Origin: Rhizobium sp. S152
Lineage (GTDB): Bacteria > Pseudomonadota > Alphaproteobacteria > Rhizobiales > Rhizobiaceae
Assembly: GCF_030380735.1 (NCBI RefSeq)
Contig: NZ_JAUDRZ010000025.1
Location: forward strand, 351,548 to 415,547
DNA length: 64,000 bases
Direction of reading: 5' to 3'
Shown here: positions 43,612 to 51,261 of the stretch, in pieces
How the letters are laid out: every line of letters begins with the position of its first letter
Numbering within the stretch: position 1 is the first letter of the stretch
Notes under the pieces: model-generated
Databases searched by the model: none
What the model saw: only the letters and a program-made list of their open reading frames with translations
Told to the model about the DNA's origin: nothing
Program-made: the position numbers and the translations under genes

Positions 43612-44018
43612 TGGAGGGCGTCAGGCGCCTTATCGAGCTGCGCGTAGACAAGTGCCATGTCGACCGGATTGTTCGACCGCAAGATGATTGCGCCATCACG
43701 ATGAACGAGAACGAGTTCGAATTCTTCAATCGAAGGACCCTCGAGATCGAAACGAATGTCGTCCGCATCAATGGCCATGGGATTCTCCAGGCTGGAGAAC
43801 ACCCCGCCCCCCACAACGCGCAACAGCACAACGTCACGGGCCGCCAACGACTCGTGCTGGTTGGTCAGAAGCGCCTCCTGCATCTCCGGTCGGTCGTCGG
43901 CGGATCCCTCGAAAAGCACGAGGACGTGGCACTTTCCGCGAAACCGGGAAAGGCTTGCCAAGCCTTCTGCATTGGCCGGCGGCGTTCCGAGAATTTCGCT
44001 CAAGATCGACTTCAGCAT
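43608..44018 (-). CDS. DUF4174-family protein
   Basis: A 136-residue protein with a thioredoxin-like layout (GKCHVLVLFEGSADDRPEMQEALL, about 28-51; LVLVHRDGAIILRS, about 100-113), matching DUF4174. ATG 44018 follows AAGGAGCAGGAC; the frame is open nine residues further up without a site. An EcfG-type promoter (44050-44074) faces this gene. It overlaps the convergent response-regulator gene by four bases. Confidence 0.75.
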   Translation of the reverse strand: MLKSILSEILGTPPANAEGLASLSRFRGKCHVLVLFEGSADDRPEMQEALLTNQHESLAARDVVLLRVVGGGVFSSLENPMAIDADDIRFDLEGPSIEEFELVLVHRDGAIILRSNNPVDMALVYAQLDKAPDALH

Positions 44019-44049
44019 GTCCTGCTCCTTATCCGGATCGTGCACTGCT

Positions 44050-44074
44050 AACCGCTTGGCGCCGACAAGGTTCC
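44050..44074 (-). promoter_or_regulatory. EcfG-type stress promoter for the DUF4174 gene
   Basis: On the minus strand, GGAAC (44074-44070), 17 bases, GTT (44052-44050), 32 bases before the DUF4174 start. It is a clean match to the general-stress consensus. Confidence 0.62.
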
Positions 44075-44094
44075 GAAATGCTGCCGAGCGTCGC

Positions 44095-44808
44095 TTACAA
44101 TTCCCCGATAAGGCGCCGATATTCCTCCTCGGGCTTGCCGTAGGAATCGCCGGCGAACTCCTCCATCCCGCGCCTGTCCCGGATGGTGATCAGCCCGCGT
44201 TCGGAACGAATGAATCTCTCTCCCTCGAGCACATGAAGCGCCGTGGTGACGCTCGGCCTGCGGACACCGAGCATGAGGGAAATGAAATCGTGAGTGAGTG
44301 CGATCTCGTCACCGTCGACACGATCATGCGACATGAGGAGCCATCGGGCGAGCCGCACGTCGATCTGGTAGTTGACGTTCGACAGCGCCGTATAGGAGAT
44401 CTGTGAGGCGAAGGTCTGGATAAAGCGGGCGAGCAGGTTCGCGAAGTGAGGATGGCGCGCAATCGCGTCGATCGTCGCCTCCAGTGTCATCCTGTAGCCC
44501 CAACCAGCAACCTGCATCAGCACCTCGTGAACGCTGATCGTTCCCCCCACGCCAGCCGAGGTCGGTGAAAACCCCTCGCGTCCGAACATCCCGGCTTCAG
44601 CCTGATGACCGCCAGACGACACGGTAATGACCGAACCGATGCCGTTGCAAAGAAAATAGACATGGTCGATAGGCCGATCGGCTTTGACGATGACGTAGCC
44701 TTGGCGAAGATCGACCATCTCGAGGCAGTCCAGGATGGGACCGAATTCGTCGTCGGGCAGACGCGCCAGAAGCCGGTTTTGTACTGTCGATTGATCAGGG
44801 GCGAGCAT
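44095..44808 (-). CDS. Crp/Fnr-family regulator
   Basis: A 237-residue Crp/Fnr paralogue of the 40840 protein, sharing YF-x-NGIGSVITV, GMFGREGF-x-PTS and the HTH GVRRPSVTTALHVLEGE. No cysteine cluster for an iron-sulfur centre is present. Its upstream gap to the 45133 gene is 324 bases and carries no stress promoter facing it. The two paralogues flank the stress-gene set and may control overlapping genes. Confidence 0.87.
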   Translation of the reverse strand: MLAPDQSTVQNRLLARLPDDEFGPILDCLEMVDLRQGYVIVKADRPIDHVYFLCNGIGSVITVSSGGHQAEAGMFGREGFSPTSAGVGGTISVHEVLMQVAGWGYRMTLEATIDAIARHPHFANLLARFIQTFASQISYTALSNVNYQIDVRLARWLLMSHDRVDGDEIALTHDFISLMLGVRRPSVTTALHVLEGERFIRSERGLITIRDRRGMEEFAGDSYGKPEEEYRRLIGEL

Positions 44809-45132
44809 GAGACTTTGATGATGAGGGATGAGGCAGGCGGACCTGCGCCACGCGCCGAAATGTGACGGCTGTATAACATCCTGTTGTTGCGCATGTTTTT
44901 GGGTACGGTGGCGGACATTTCACTGGACGTCACACTGAACGACCGACCCGTCCTGGTTGTTTTCGACGAGTGAGAACGGCGTACGGATCACGCGTGACGC
45001 GACCGGCGGAAACCGAATTTCCGGAACAACCGCCGTTGCCGGCGGTTGAGTCTCACGACGAGCCAACGCTTCGTGCCAGTCAATATCGAAATTCCGCTCG
45101 GAGCCCCTCAACCGCGAAAACCGGAGCACCGC
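44809..45132. other. 324-bp gene-free region with one EcfG-type promoter
   Basis: Between the minus-strand Crp/Fnr gene and the plus-strand 45133 gene. The only feature found is the GGAAC-N17-GTT promoter at 45023-45047. Small frames inside it have no ribosome-binding site, including a TTG-started extension of the 45133 gene that would begin inside the promoter. Confidence 0.6.
45023..45047 (+). promoter_or_regulatory. EcfG-type stress promoter for the 45133-45659 pair
   Basis: GGAAC (45023-45027), 17 bases, GTT (45045-45047), 85 bases upstream of the 45133 gene. It probably drives both that gene and the overlapping DUF3175 gene. Confidence 0.58.
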
Positions 45133-45381
45133 ATGACTTTCATTCTCGGAGATCCCGCGCTTCCCGACGGCCAGCCTGTGCCGCCCGTTCCCCCGCCCTT
45201 CAGACCCGAGCCCCCGATCAAGGAGCCCGATCCGGACCGTCTGCCCGATGAGATACCGCTTCCCAATCCAGACGAAAACGACGATCCGCCTAAAGTGGCC
45301 GGCGTGGCGCCAGCTGGACGAGTCTCAGAACCGGCGGCGAACTCGCCGAGACGATATTGTAGCGAAAGGCGGGAAACATGA
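45133..45381 (+). CDS. proline-rich small hypothetical protein
   Basis: An 82-residue protein rich in Pro, Asp and Glu (PVPPVPPPFRPEPPIKEPDPD, then PNPDENDDPPK). It is probably unstructured. Similar short Pro/Asp-rich proteins occur in rhizobial stress clusters, but no family is certain. ATG 45133 follows GGAGCACCGC. Its stop overlaps the DUF3175 start by four bases. Confidence 0.55.
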   Translation: MTFILGDPALPDGQPVPPVPPPFRPEPPIKEPDPDRLPDEIPLPNPDENDDPPKVAGVAPAGRVSEPAANSPRRYCSERRET

Positions 45382-45659
45382 CTGCCAGAAAGCAAAAATG
45401 GTCGCAGGACGTGACCGATAACAGTGACGCTATGGACTTGGAAGAAGGCGTTTTCAAACAGAGAAACGCTGAAAAGATCGCGGCTTCCTTGAAGCGATCC
45501 GCCGAGCGTAGCGAGCGTCGCAAGACGACGCCGTTTCGATCCGCGATGTCGATGCTTACCTTTTACATCAATCGCGCTGGGGACGAGTTGCCTAAGTCGC
45601 AGAGAACGGTCCTGGAAAAGGCAAAGGGCGAATTACGCAAAAGCTTCGGTAAGCAGTAG
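45378..45659 (+). CDS. DUF3175-family protein
   Basis: A 93-residue protein with the whole DUF3175 signature: KWSQDVTDNSDAMDLEEGVF (7-26), KIAASLKRSAERS and SAMSMLTFYINRAG. The function of this conserved bacterial family is unknown; it often occurs among stress genes. It overlaps the 45133 gene and shares its stress promoter. A bidirectional hairpin follows. Confidence 0.9.
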   Translation: MTARKQKWSQDVTDNSDAMDLEEGVFKQRNAEKIAASLKRSAERSERRKTTPFRSAMSMLTFYINRAGDELPKSQRTVLEKAKGELRKSFGKQ

Positions 45660-45744
45660 GCGGGCAATCAGATTGAAGGGAGAATGGAGACGCTGTTGGC
45701 GAACTCCTGAAATGGCGGCTGTGTCTTGCAGGCGTCAGGTACGA

Positions 45745-45769
45745 CACGGGGACCGAAACGGTCCCCGTG
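45745..45769. terminator. bidirectional stem-loop between convergent genes
   Basis: CACGGGGACC (45745-45754), five-base loop GAAAC, GGTCCCCGTG (45760-45769): a perfect 10-bp stem. It lies between the plus-strand DUF3175 gene and the minus-strand 45779 gene, the expected place for a shared terminator. No long T-run is present. Confidence 0.65.
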
Positions 45770-45778
45770 CTGTGATTG

Positions 45779-46120
45779 TCACTGGCTATTGTCCGGGCAT
45801 GCTTCGCTTACGGACGCGCCACTGTTGCCGCCCTGAGTGGCGACGGCGCCGGGAGCCACCGGATCGGGGCATCGGCTGCGATCAACCGTGCCCGTGGTGT
45901 TGGTATTTCCCATCGTGCTGTTGGTGGCGTTGGGATCGATGACCACGGGTTCGTTGGTGCCTGTCCGGTTCTGGATGTCGCCATTTGCGCCACCACCCGC
46001 ATCTTCACCAGCAGTCTTGTCACCTGCCATGTTGTTCGGGGTGGGATTGGACTGCGCGTAAGAGACTGAAGTCATCAGCCCAAGTGCGAGGATCGAGGCA
46101 GCGGCGAGTTTCATGCGCAT
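45779..46120 (-). CDS. secreted Asn/Thr-rich hypothetical protein
   Basis: A 113-residue exported protein: signal peptide MRMKLAAASILALGLMTSV (cut near AYA-type SYA-Q, about 22-23), then a low-complexity Asn/Thr/Gly-rich body with two cysteines near the end (SRCPDP, EACPD). No family is recognised. A clean EcfG-type promoter (46165-46189) precedes it, placing it in the stress regulon. Confidence 0.7.
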   Translation of the reverse strand: MRMKLAAASILALGLMTSVSYAQSNPTPNNMAGDKTAGEDAGGGANGDIQNRTGTNEPVVIDPNATNSTMGNTNTTGTVDRSRCPDPVAPGAVATQGGNSGASVSEACPDNSQ

Positions 46121-46164
46121 TGAATGCTCCTTGATATTGCTCGTTTTTTGGTTGGCAGAAAGAC

Positions 46165-46189
46165 AACTTGCGCAGTGGCTGCTTGTTCC
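46165..46189 (-). promoter_or_regulatory. EcfG-type stress promoter for the 45779 gene
   Basis: Minus strand GGAAC (46189-46185), 17 bases, GTT (46167-46165), 45 bases before the start of the secreted protein gene. Confidence 0.62.
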
Positions 46190-46329
46190 GAAATTAGATT
46201 ACGCAATCGCCGAAACCGGCCATGGTGGCATTAAAAAGCCCGACTTTCGAAACCGACCGTCACTATCGCGACACGAGGAATCAGCACCTGCGAAACCGAT
46301 CGCCGGTCCACGGTGACCGCCGTTGCCCA

Positions 46330-46947
46330 CTATCCTTCTTCGCCCGGATACTGGGATGCCTGTAAAAGCGTGGCGAGATGCGCCGTGTTTCGCGCCAGCA
46401 TGGAGATCATGGTTCGGACGGCGTCAGGTGTCTCATTGAGGTCGACAAAGTTTGTCGATCCCATGGCCTCTCCGACCCAGTAAGCCACCGCATTGGCCGG
46501 GATCGTAAAGCCGACGTCGTTGAGTGCCTGGAAAACTTCCGCCGATACATGATGAGCGCCGTCCTCGTTGCCGACGACCGCAACCGCAGCCACCTTGCCA
46601 TAAGACACCATGCGACCCTGGTCGTCGGTCTCCTCGAGAAATGCGTCCATCCTTTCCAAGGCCCGCTTGCACACGCTCCCTGGCTGACCGAGCCAGATCG
46701 GCGTGCCGACAATCAGGATATCGGCTTCAAGCACCTTCCTGCGGATGTCCGGCCAAGCGTCGCCGGTGCCTTCGTCAGAGCTTACGCCCGGCTTTATGTC
46801 GTAATCGGCCAGTCGAATGATTTCCGTGTGCACGTCGTATTTCTTGAATTCCTCAGCAATGAGCTCAATCAATTTTCCCGTCGAGGACGGATCCGAAGAA
46901 CTCGAGGACTTCAAGGTGCCGTTCAGTGCCAGTGCTTTCAAGGACAT
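46330..46947 (-). CDS. NADPH-dependent FMN reductase/flavodoxin-fold protein
   Basis: A 205-residue flavodoxin-fold protein. LALNGTLKSSSSSDPSST (5-22) fits the FMN phosphate loop, and ILIVGTPIWLGQPGSVCKRALERMDA is the second FMN-contact region. It likely reduces quinones or other electrophiles with NAD(P)H. The start ATG 46947 follows GACAGGAGTAATC; a longer frame exists upstream but crosses the promoter. An EcfG-type promoter (47029-47053) faces the gene. Confidence 0.85.
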   Translation of the reverse strand: MSLKALALNGTLKSSSSSDPSSTGKLIELIAEEFKKYDVHTEIIRLADYDIKPGVSSDEGTGDAWPDIRRKVLEADILIVGTPIWLGQPGSVCKRALERMDAFLEETDDQGRMVSYGKVAAVAVVGNEDGAHHVSAEVFQALNDVGFTIPANAVAYWVGEAMGSTNFVDLNETPDAVRTMISMLARNTAHLATLLQASQYPGEEG

Positions 46948-47028
46948 GATTACTCCTGTCGTGGGAAAGGCAAACCAGCCCAGCGGTATGCTTTTTGCTG
47001 AGCGGATGCCTCTGGTTCGCCAGGCCAA

Positions 47029-47053
47029 AACCATTCACCGGACGTGTTGTTCC
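47029..47053 (-). promoter_or_regulatory. EcfG-type stress promoter for the FMN reductase gene
   Basis: Minus strand GGAAC (47053-47049), 17 bases, GTT (47031-47029), 82 bases before the gene start. Confidence 0.55.
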
Positions 47054-47162
47054 CGACGTTTCAGCTGCGGCAGAGCCTGTGAGACCCGCCCTTGGCAGGG
47101 TCGCTTTCGGCTAAAACCAAGGATCTCATTGCCTTCTGCGTGGGCCAGCATATGTAGGTGCG

Positions 47163-49277
47163 TTGTCAACTCCAGTTGAAAGACCACCAGTGGCGCCGCA
47201 GACCCCGACCCCGACAGCAGACCCCATCGAAAATGCCGCCCTCTTTCGCAGCGAAGCCCGGCGACGAGCGCTTTTCGAGGCCATTGATGACGGCTTTTGT
47301 ATCATCGAGTTCATCGATGGCCCCGAGGGGCCAATGAGCGACTACGCTCACATCGAAGCCAACACCGGCTACGAACGACAGACAGGCATCAAGGATATCG
47401 TCGGCAAACGGCTCCGTGAAATCGAGCCCGACAATGCGGACGTCTGGCTTAATATCTACGGTGGGGTATTGAAAACCGGCAAGACGGTCCGTTTCGAGCA
47501 GGAATTCAAGGCTATCGGCCGGCATATCGAGGTATCGGCCACACGGCTTGAGCCGGAAAGTCTTCGGCAGGTGTCGGTTCTGTTTCGCGACATCACGGCA
47601 CGAAAGACCGCGGAGGCCGCCTTGCGCGAGAGCGAGAGGGTCGCGCGCGAAAACATACAGCGCGTGCAGCTCGCCCTTTCGGCCGGCGCCATCATCGGTA
47701 CGTGGTTCTGGGACGTGCCGTCCGACAAATTTACCGTCGATGACGGTTTTGCCAACGCCTTTGGATTTGATCCTTCCCTTGGACGTTCCGGCCTCAGCCT
47801 TTCGCAGGTCATCGAAACCGTGCACCCAGACGATCAGGCCGGTCTCGCTACCGCTATGGGCACGGCTCTGCAGCAAGGCGGCCACTACGCGCATCAATAT
47901 CGGACGCGGCGGGCAGACGGCAATTTCTACTGGCTGGAGGCGAACGGACGGGTCGATCTCGGTCCCGACGGAAAAGCAATGTCGTTTCCCGGCGTCCTCA
48001 TCGATATCGAGGAGAGGCGGACGATTGAACGGGAGCGCGACCGAGCAACATCCGAATTGCGAGCGCTGACGGAGACGCTGGAACAGCGGGTGGAAGAACG
48101 TACAGCGGCGCTCATGCAGGCCGAAGATGCACTGCGGCAGGCTCAGAAAATGGAGGCGGTCGGGCAGCTGACCGGCGGCCTCGCGCATGACTTCAACAAT
48201 ATCCTGGCTGGTATCAGTGGAAGTCTCGAGCTGATGAAAACGCGACTGGCTCAAGGGCGGATCGGCGATCTCGACCGCTACCTCACCGGAGCGCAGGGCG
48301 CTGTCAAGAGAGCGTCGGGTTTGACGCAACGCCTGCTGGCGTTCTCCCGCCGCCAGACGCTGGATCCGAAACCTTCGAATATCAACCGCGTTGTTGCGGG
48401 GATGCACGACCTGATCACGCGCAGCGTCGGACCGGGTATCGAGGTCGAGACAGCGGCCGCGGGCGGACTGTGGACCGCCTTCGTTGACATTGGGCAGCTG
48501 GAAAACGCGCTTCTCAATCTCTGCATCAATGCGCGCGATGCCATGCCCAACGGCGGAAAATTGACGGTGGAAACCGCAAACCGGTGGCTTGATGAACGCG
48601 CCGCCCGGGCGCGCGGCGTGGAGCCCGGCCAATATGTGTCGATGTGCGTCAGCGATACCGGGACCGGCATGTCGCAGGACGTGATAGACCGGGCCTTCGA
48701 TCCGTTTTTCACCACCAAACCGACGGGCCAGGGAACAGGCCTCGGACTATCGATGGTCTATGGGTTTGCCGGCCAGTCGGGCGGCGCTGCCCGCATCTAT
48801 TCCGAGGTCGGCAAGGGCACGATGATCTGCATCTATCTCCCCCGGCACATCGCGGACGCCACCGAGGATGAGATACTCCCACCCTCGCCTCCAACACCAC
48901 CTGTGTCGGGGAAGATGACCATCCTCGTCGTTGATGATGAACCGCTCGTTCGAATGGTCGCCGTCGAGATCCTTGAAGAATTGGGATATTCCGTGCTCGA
49001 AGCCGAGGATGCGCCGTCAGCCATGAGAATACTTCAGGCGCGGCCGGATATCGATCTTTTGGTCACCGACGTAGGGTTGCCCAATGGCATGAACGGCCGG
49101 CAGCTGGCCGACGCGGTTCGCGGCGACAGACCGGATCTGCCTGTCCTCTTCGTCACGGGATATGCCGAGAACGCAGTTCTCAACCACGGGCACCTCGAGC
49201 GCGGGATGCAAGTCCTTACGAAACCCTTCGCCGCCGATGTCTTGGCGAGGCGCGTGGCGGAACTTGCGGGCGGCTAG
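47163..49277 (+). CDS. hybrid PAS histidine kinase with receiver domain
   Basis: A 704-residue soluble hybrid kinase with a TTG start. Two PAS-type sensor domains (about 27-150 and 165-290), a coiled coil (about 285-330), and a HisKA domain with H342 (GGLAHDFNN) come first. Then follow an ATPase domain with NARDAMPNGG, DTGTGM and GTGLGLSM, and a C-terminal receiver with D636 (TDVGLPNGMNG). No membrane segment is present, so the signal is intracellular. It may exchange phosphate with the single-domain regulator at 43060. Signal unknown; redox or light sensing is possible for PAS domains. Confidence 0.9.
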   Translation: MSTPVERPPVAPQTPTPTADPIENAALFRSEARRRALFEAIDDGFCIIEFIDGPEGPMSDYAHIEANTGYERQTGIKDIVGKRLREIEPDNADVWLNIYGGVLKTGKTVRFEQEFKAIGRHIEVSATRLEPESLRQVSVLFRDITARKTAEAALRESERVARENIQRVQLALSAGAIIGTWFWDVPSDKFTVDDGFANAFGFDPSLGRSGLSLSQVIETVHPDDQAGLATAMGTALQQGGHYAHQYRTRRADGNFYWLEANGRVDLGPDGKAMSFPGVLIDIEERRTIERERDRATSELRALTETLEQRVEERTAALMQAEDALRQAQKMEAVGQLTGGLAHDFNNILAGISGSLELMKTRLAQGRIGDLDRYLTGAQGAVKRASGLTQRLLAFSRRQTLDPKPSNINRVVAGMHDLITRSVGPGIEVETAAAGGLWTAFVDIGQLENALLNLCINARDAMPNGGKLTVETANRWLDERAARARGVEPGQYVSMCVSDTGTGMSQDVIDRAFDPFFTTKPTGQGTGLGLSMVYGFAGQSGGAARIYSEVGKGTMICIYLPRHIADATEDEILPPSPPTPPVSGKMTILVVDDEPLVRMVAVEILEELGYSVLEAEDAPSAMRILQARPDIDLLVTDVGLPNGMNGRQLADAVRGDRPDLPVLFVTGYAENAVLNHGHLERGMQVLTKPFAADVLARRVAELAGG

Positions 49278-49560
49278 CTATCTGCGTACAGCGGGATCGC
49301 TATCTACAGCGGTCACAAGGCTGCACGATGTGAAGCTGGTCAAAAGCGGTGAAGCGACGGATCGACCCGAGCTTCATTGCCTTGCTTGTCTGGATGACCC
49401 GGCTTCCGTGGCGTCGTTATGATCGTGGCAACTGCTGTCGTGCCAGCGCGCACCCGCGGAGAGCCCGGAAACGGCAAGATTAGCCAGGCAAGTAAAATGT
49501 TCAAGCTGTCGGCGAGCGCGGCGGTAAACTCGGATGGGTTTCTTGCCGAAAAACAGTTGG

Positions 49561-49925
49561 CTAATGCCCCCTGAACACGTCTCTCATATTGCTGACGGAA
49601 AAGCCCTCCATTTCGCCGTCCATGAGGGAAATCCGCAGAAGGCTAAGAAGACCGGGCTCTCGCCTACAAGTGTCGAGGACATTGTTGGCGATCACGCGCA
49701 TGATCTTGACTTGCTCAGCGAATGGTTCACCGACATCCGCGCATTCGACGAAAAATGCTTGAAGATTGTGGCGGGAGATATGCGCAGAGCTGCAGCAATG
49801 CCGGCGATGGTTGTTAGCTCGTATCCCCGCTCGACAAACATACGCTCGGCTTCTTGCAGGATCTCCACACGCGTCTGCTGGGCTGTCTTGCGCCCCCGCG
49901 GGGTCGACCGCCTCTGCATTCGCAT
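49561..49925 (-). pseudogene. frameshifted tetR next to the RND efflux operon
   Basis: The first part, from ATG 49925, is a TetR helix-turn-helix (QQTRVEILQEAERMFVERGY, ISPATIFKHFSSN). It then goes out of frame and stops at a TGA. In the next frame the expected continuation appears (DVGEPFAEQVKIMRVIANN, LLRISLMDGEMEGF) down to 49561. A one-base change near 49748-49755 explains this. The C-terminal part is also short for TetR. The gene is divergent from the efflux pair, the usual place for its repressor, so the pump may have lost local repression here. Confidence 0.7.
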
Positions 49926-49970
49926 CTCCCAATTGATGCACCGCACAAACAGCTTGCCATTCGCTTTATA

Positions 49971-49990
49971 TACGTATTAGTCTGTATGTA
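49971..49990. promoter_or_regulatory. imperfect palindrome in the efflux promoter
   Basis: TACGTAT-TAGTCT-GTATGTA: the arms pair at 5 of 7 positions, in the A/T-rich gap between the broken tetR and the efflux operon, 33 bases before the adaptor start. It resembles operators of AcrR/TtgR-type repressors. Confidence 0.45.
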
Positions 49991-50022
49991 AATTTTGTAT
50001 TTTTCGATTTCGGAGACTGTTA

Positions 50023-51249
50023 ATGCCGACTACACCAGCCAAGATTGCTCTTGTTCTGATAAGCCTGTTGTCGCTCGCAAGCTGCCAGAAAGAAGACGCG
50101 GCTGCTCCTCAAGCGCCCCCACCGTCTCCCGTCGGCATCGTGACCGTGCAGCCCGAAACACTGCCCATCACCAGCGACCTCCCCGGTCGCATAGCCCCAA
50201 CCCGTTTGGCAGAAGTGCGCCCGCGCGTGTCGGGTATCATCGTTGAGCGCGTGTTCCAGCAAGGCTCGCTTGTCAAGCAAGGCGACGTTTTGTACCGCAT
50301 TGATCCCGCTCCGTTTCAGGTCCAGGTGGATAGTGCCACCGGCACACTGCGACGCGCTGAGGCAGCTCAATTGCAAGCCCGCCAGACAGCGGACCGCCAA
50401 ACGCAATTGAGCAAGTCGAATGTCGCGTCCCGCCAGGAATACGACACGGCAATTGCGCAACTTGCGCAGGCGGACGCCGAAGTCGCGATTGCGAAGGCAG
50501 GTCTGGCTCAGGCGCAGCTCAGCCTTCAATACTCAAACGTGACCGCGCCGATCAGCGGCCGGATCGGCAGGGCGTTGATCACCGAAGGCGCCCTCGTGAG
50601 CTCTTCCGGCTCCGAGAATCTGGCAACCATCCAGCAGCTTGATCCGGTGTATGCCGACTTTACACAGCCTGTCGCTGACCTCGTCCGCCTGCGCAAGGCG
50701 CTGCAGGATGGCAAGCTGATGACGGGTCCCAACGAAGCAAAGGCGCAGCTCGTCTTCGACAACGGCGCAAAGTATCCCGAATCCGGCCGCCTGCTCTTTT
50801 CTGAAGCTGCGGTCGACGAAACCACCGGGCAGGTAACGCTGCGTGGAGAATTCCCCAACAAGGGCAACGATCTCCTCCCCGGAATGTATGTTCGCGTCCA
50901 GATCGAGGAAGGGCTTGAGCAGGCCGCAATGGCCGTGCCGCAACAGGCGGTCCAGCGTGATTCCGGCGGCCACGCGAGCTTGCTGGTGGTGGGAGCCGAA
51001 GACAAGGTCGAATTGCGCCGTGTCAGCGTAGGTCGGGCTATCGGTGAACGCTGGGTGATCTCTCAGGGGTTGAACGCCGGTGACCGCGTGATTGTCGAAG
51101 GCTTCCAGAAAGTCGCCCCGGGTGCGACCGTCAAGCCGCAGCCGTGGCAGCCTGATAGCGACAAACCCGAGACAACCAATGCCTCCGACACCGAAGCGGC
51201 GGTCAATAATGCAGCGGCCGAAAAGCCTCCCGCGTCAGTGCGGCAGTAA
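50023..51249 (+). CDS. RND efflux periplasmic adaptor lipoprotein
   Basis: A 408-residue membrane-fusion protein of the AcrA/MexA type. The lipobox LLSLASC gives lipidated C21. A biotinyl-lipoyl-like segment (RPRVSGIIVERVFQQGSLVKQGDVLYRID, about 67-95), a long hairpin of helices (about 105-165) and barrel domains follow. An extended acidic tail (about 380-408) is unusual. It links the inner-membrane pump to an outer-membrane channel, which is not encoded here. The pump gene follows after 12 bases. Confidence 0.93.
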   Translation: MPTTPAKIALVLISLLSLASCQKEDAAAPQAPPPSPVGIVTVQPETLPITSDLPGRIAPTRLAEVRPRVSGIIVERVFQQGSLVKQGDVLYRIDPAPFQVQVDSATGTLRRAEAAQLQARQTADRQTQLSKSNVASRQEYDTAIAQLAQADAEVAIAKAGLAQAQLSLQYSNVTAPISGRIGRALITEGALVSSSGSENLATIQQLDPVYADFTQPVADLVRLRKALQDGKLMTGPNEAKAQLVFDNGAKYPESGRLLFSEAAVDETTGQVTLRGEFPNKGNDLLPGMYVRVQIEEGLEQAAMAVPQQAVQRDSGGHASLLVVGAEDKVELRRVSVGRAIGERWVISQGLNAGDRVIVEGFQKVAPGATVKPQPWQPDSDKPETTNASDTEAAVNNAAAEKPPASVRQ

Positions 51250-51261
51250 GGGGCCGGTCTC

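Noticed and set aside
47166..48632. 488-residue minus-strand frame
   Set aside because: It lies opposite the hybrid histidine kinase, whose domains are complete; a shadow frame.
49278..49560. 283-bp gap after the histidine kinase
   Set aside because: Examined for genes and repeats; nothing supportable was found.
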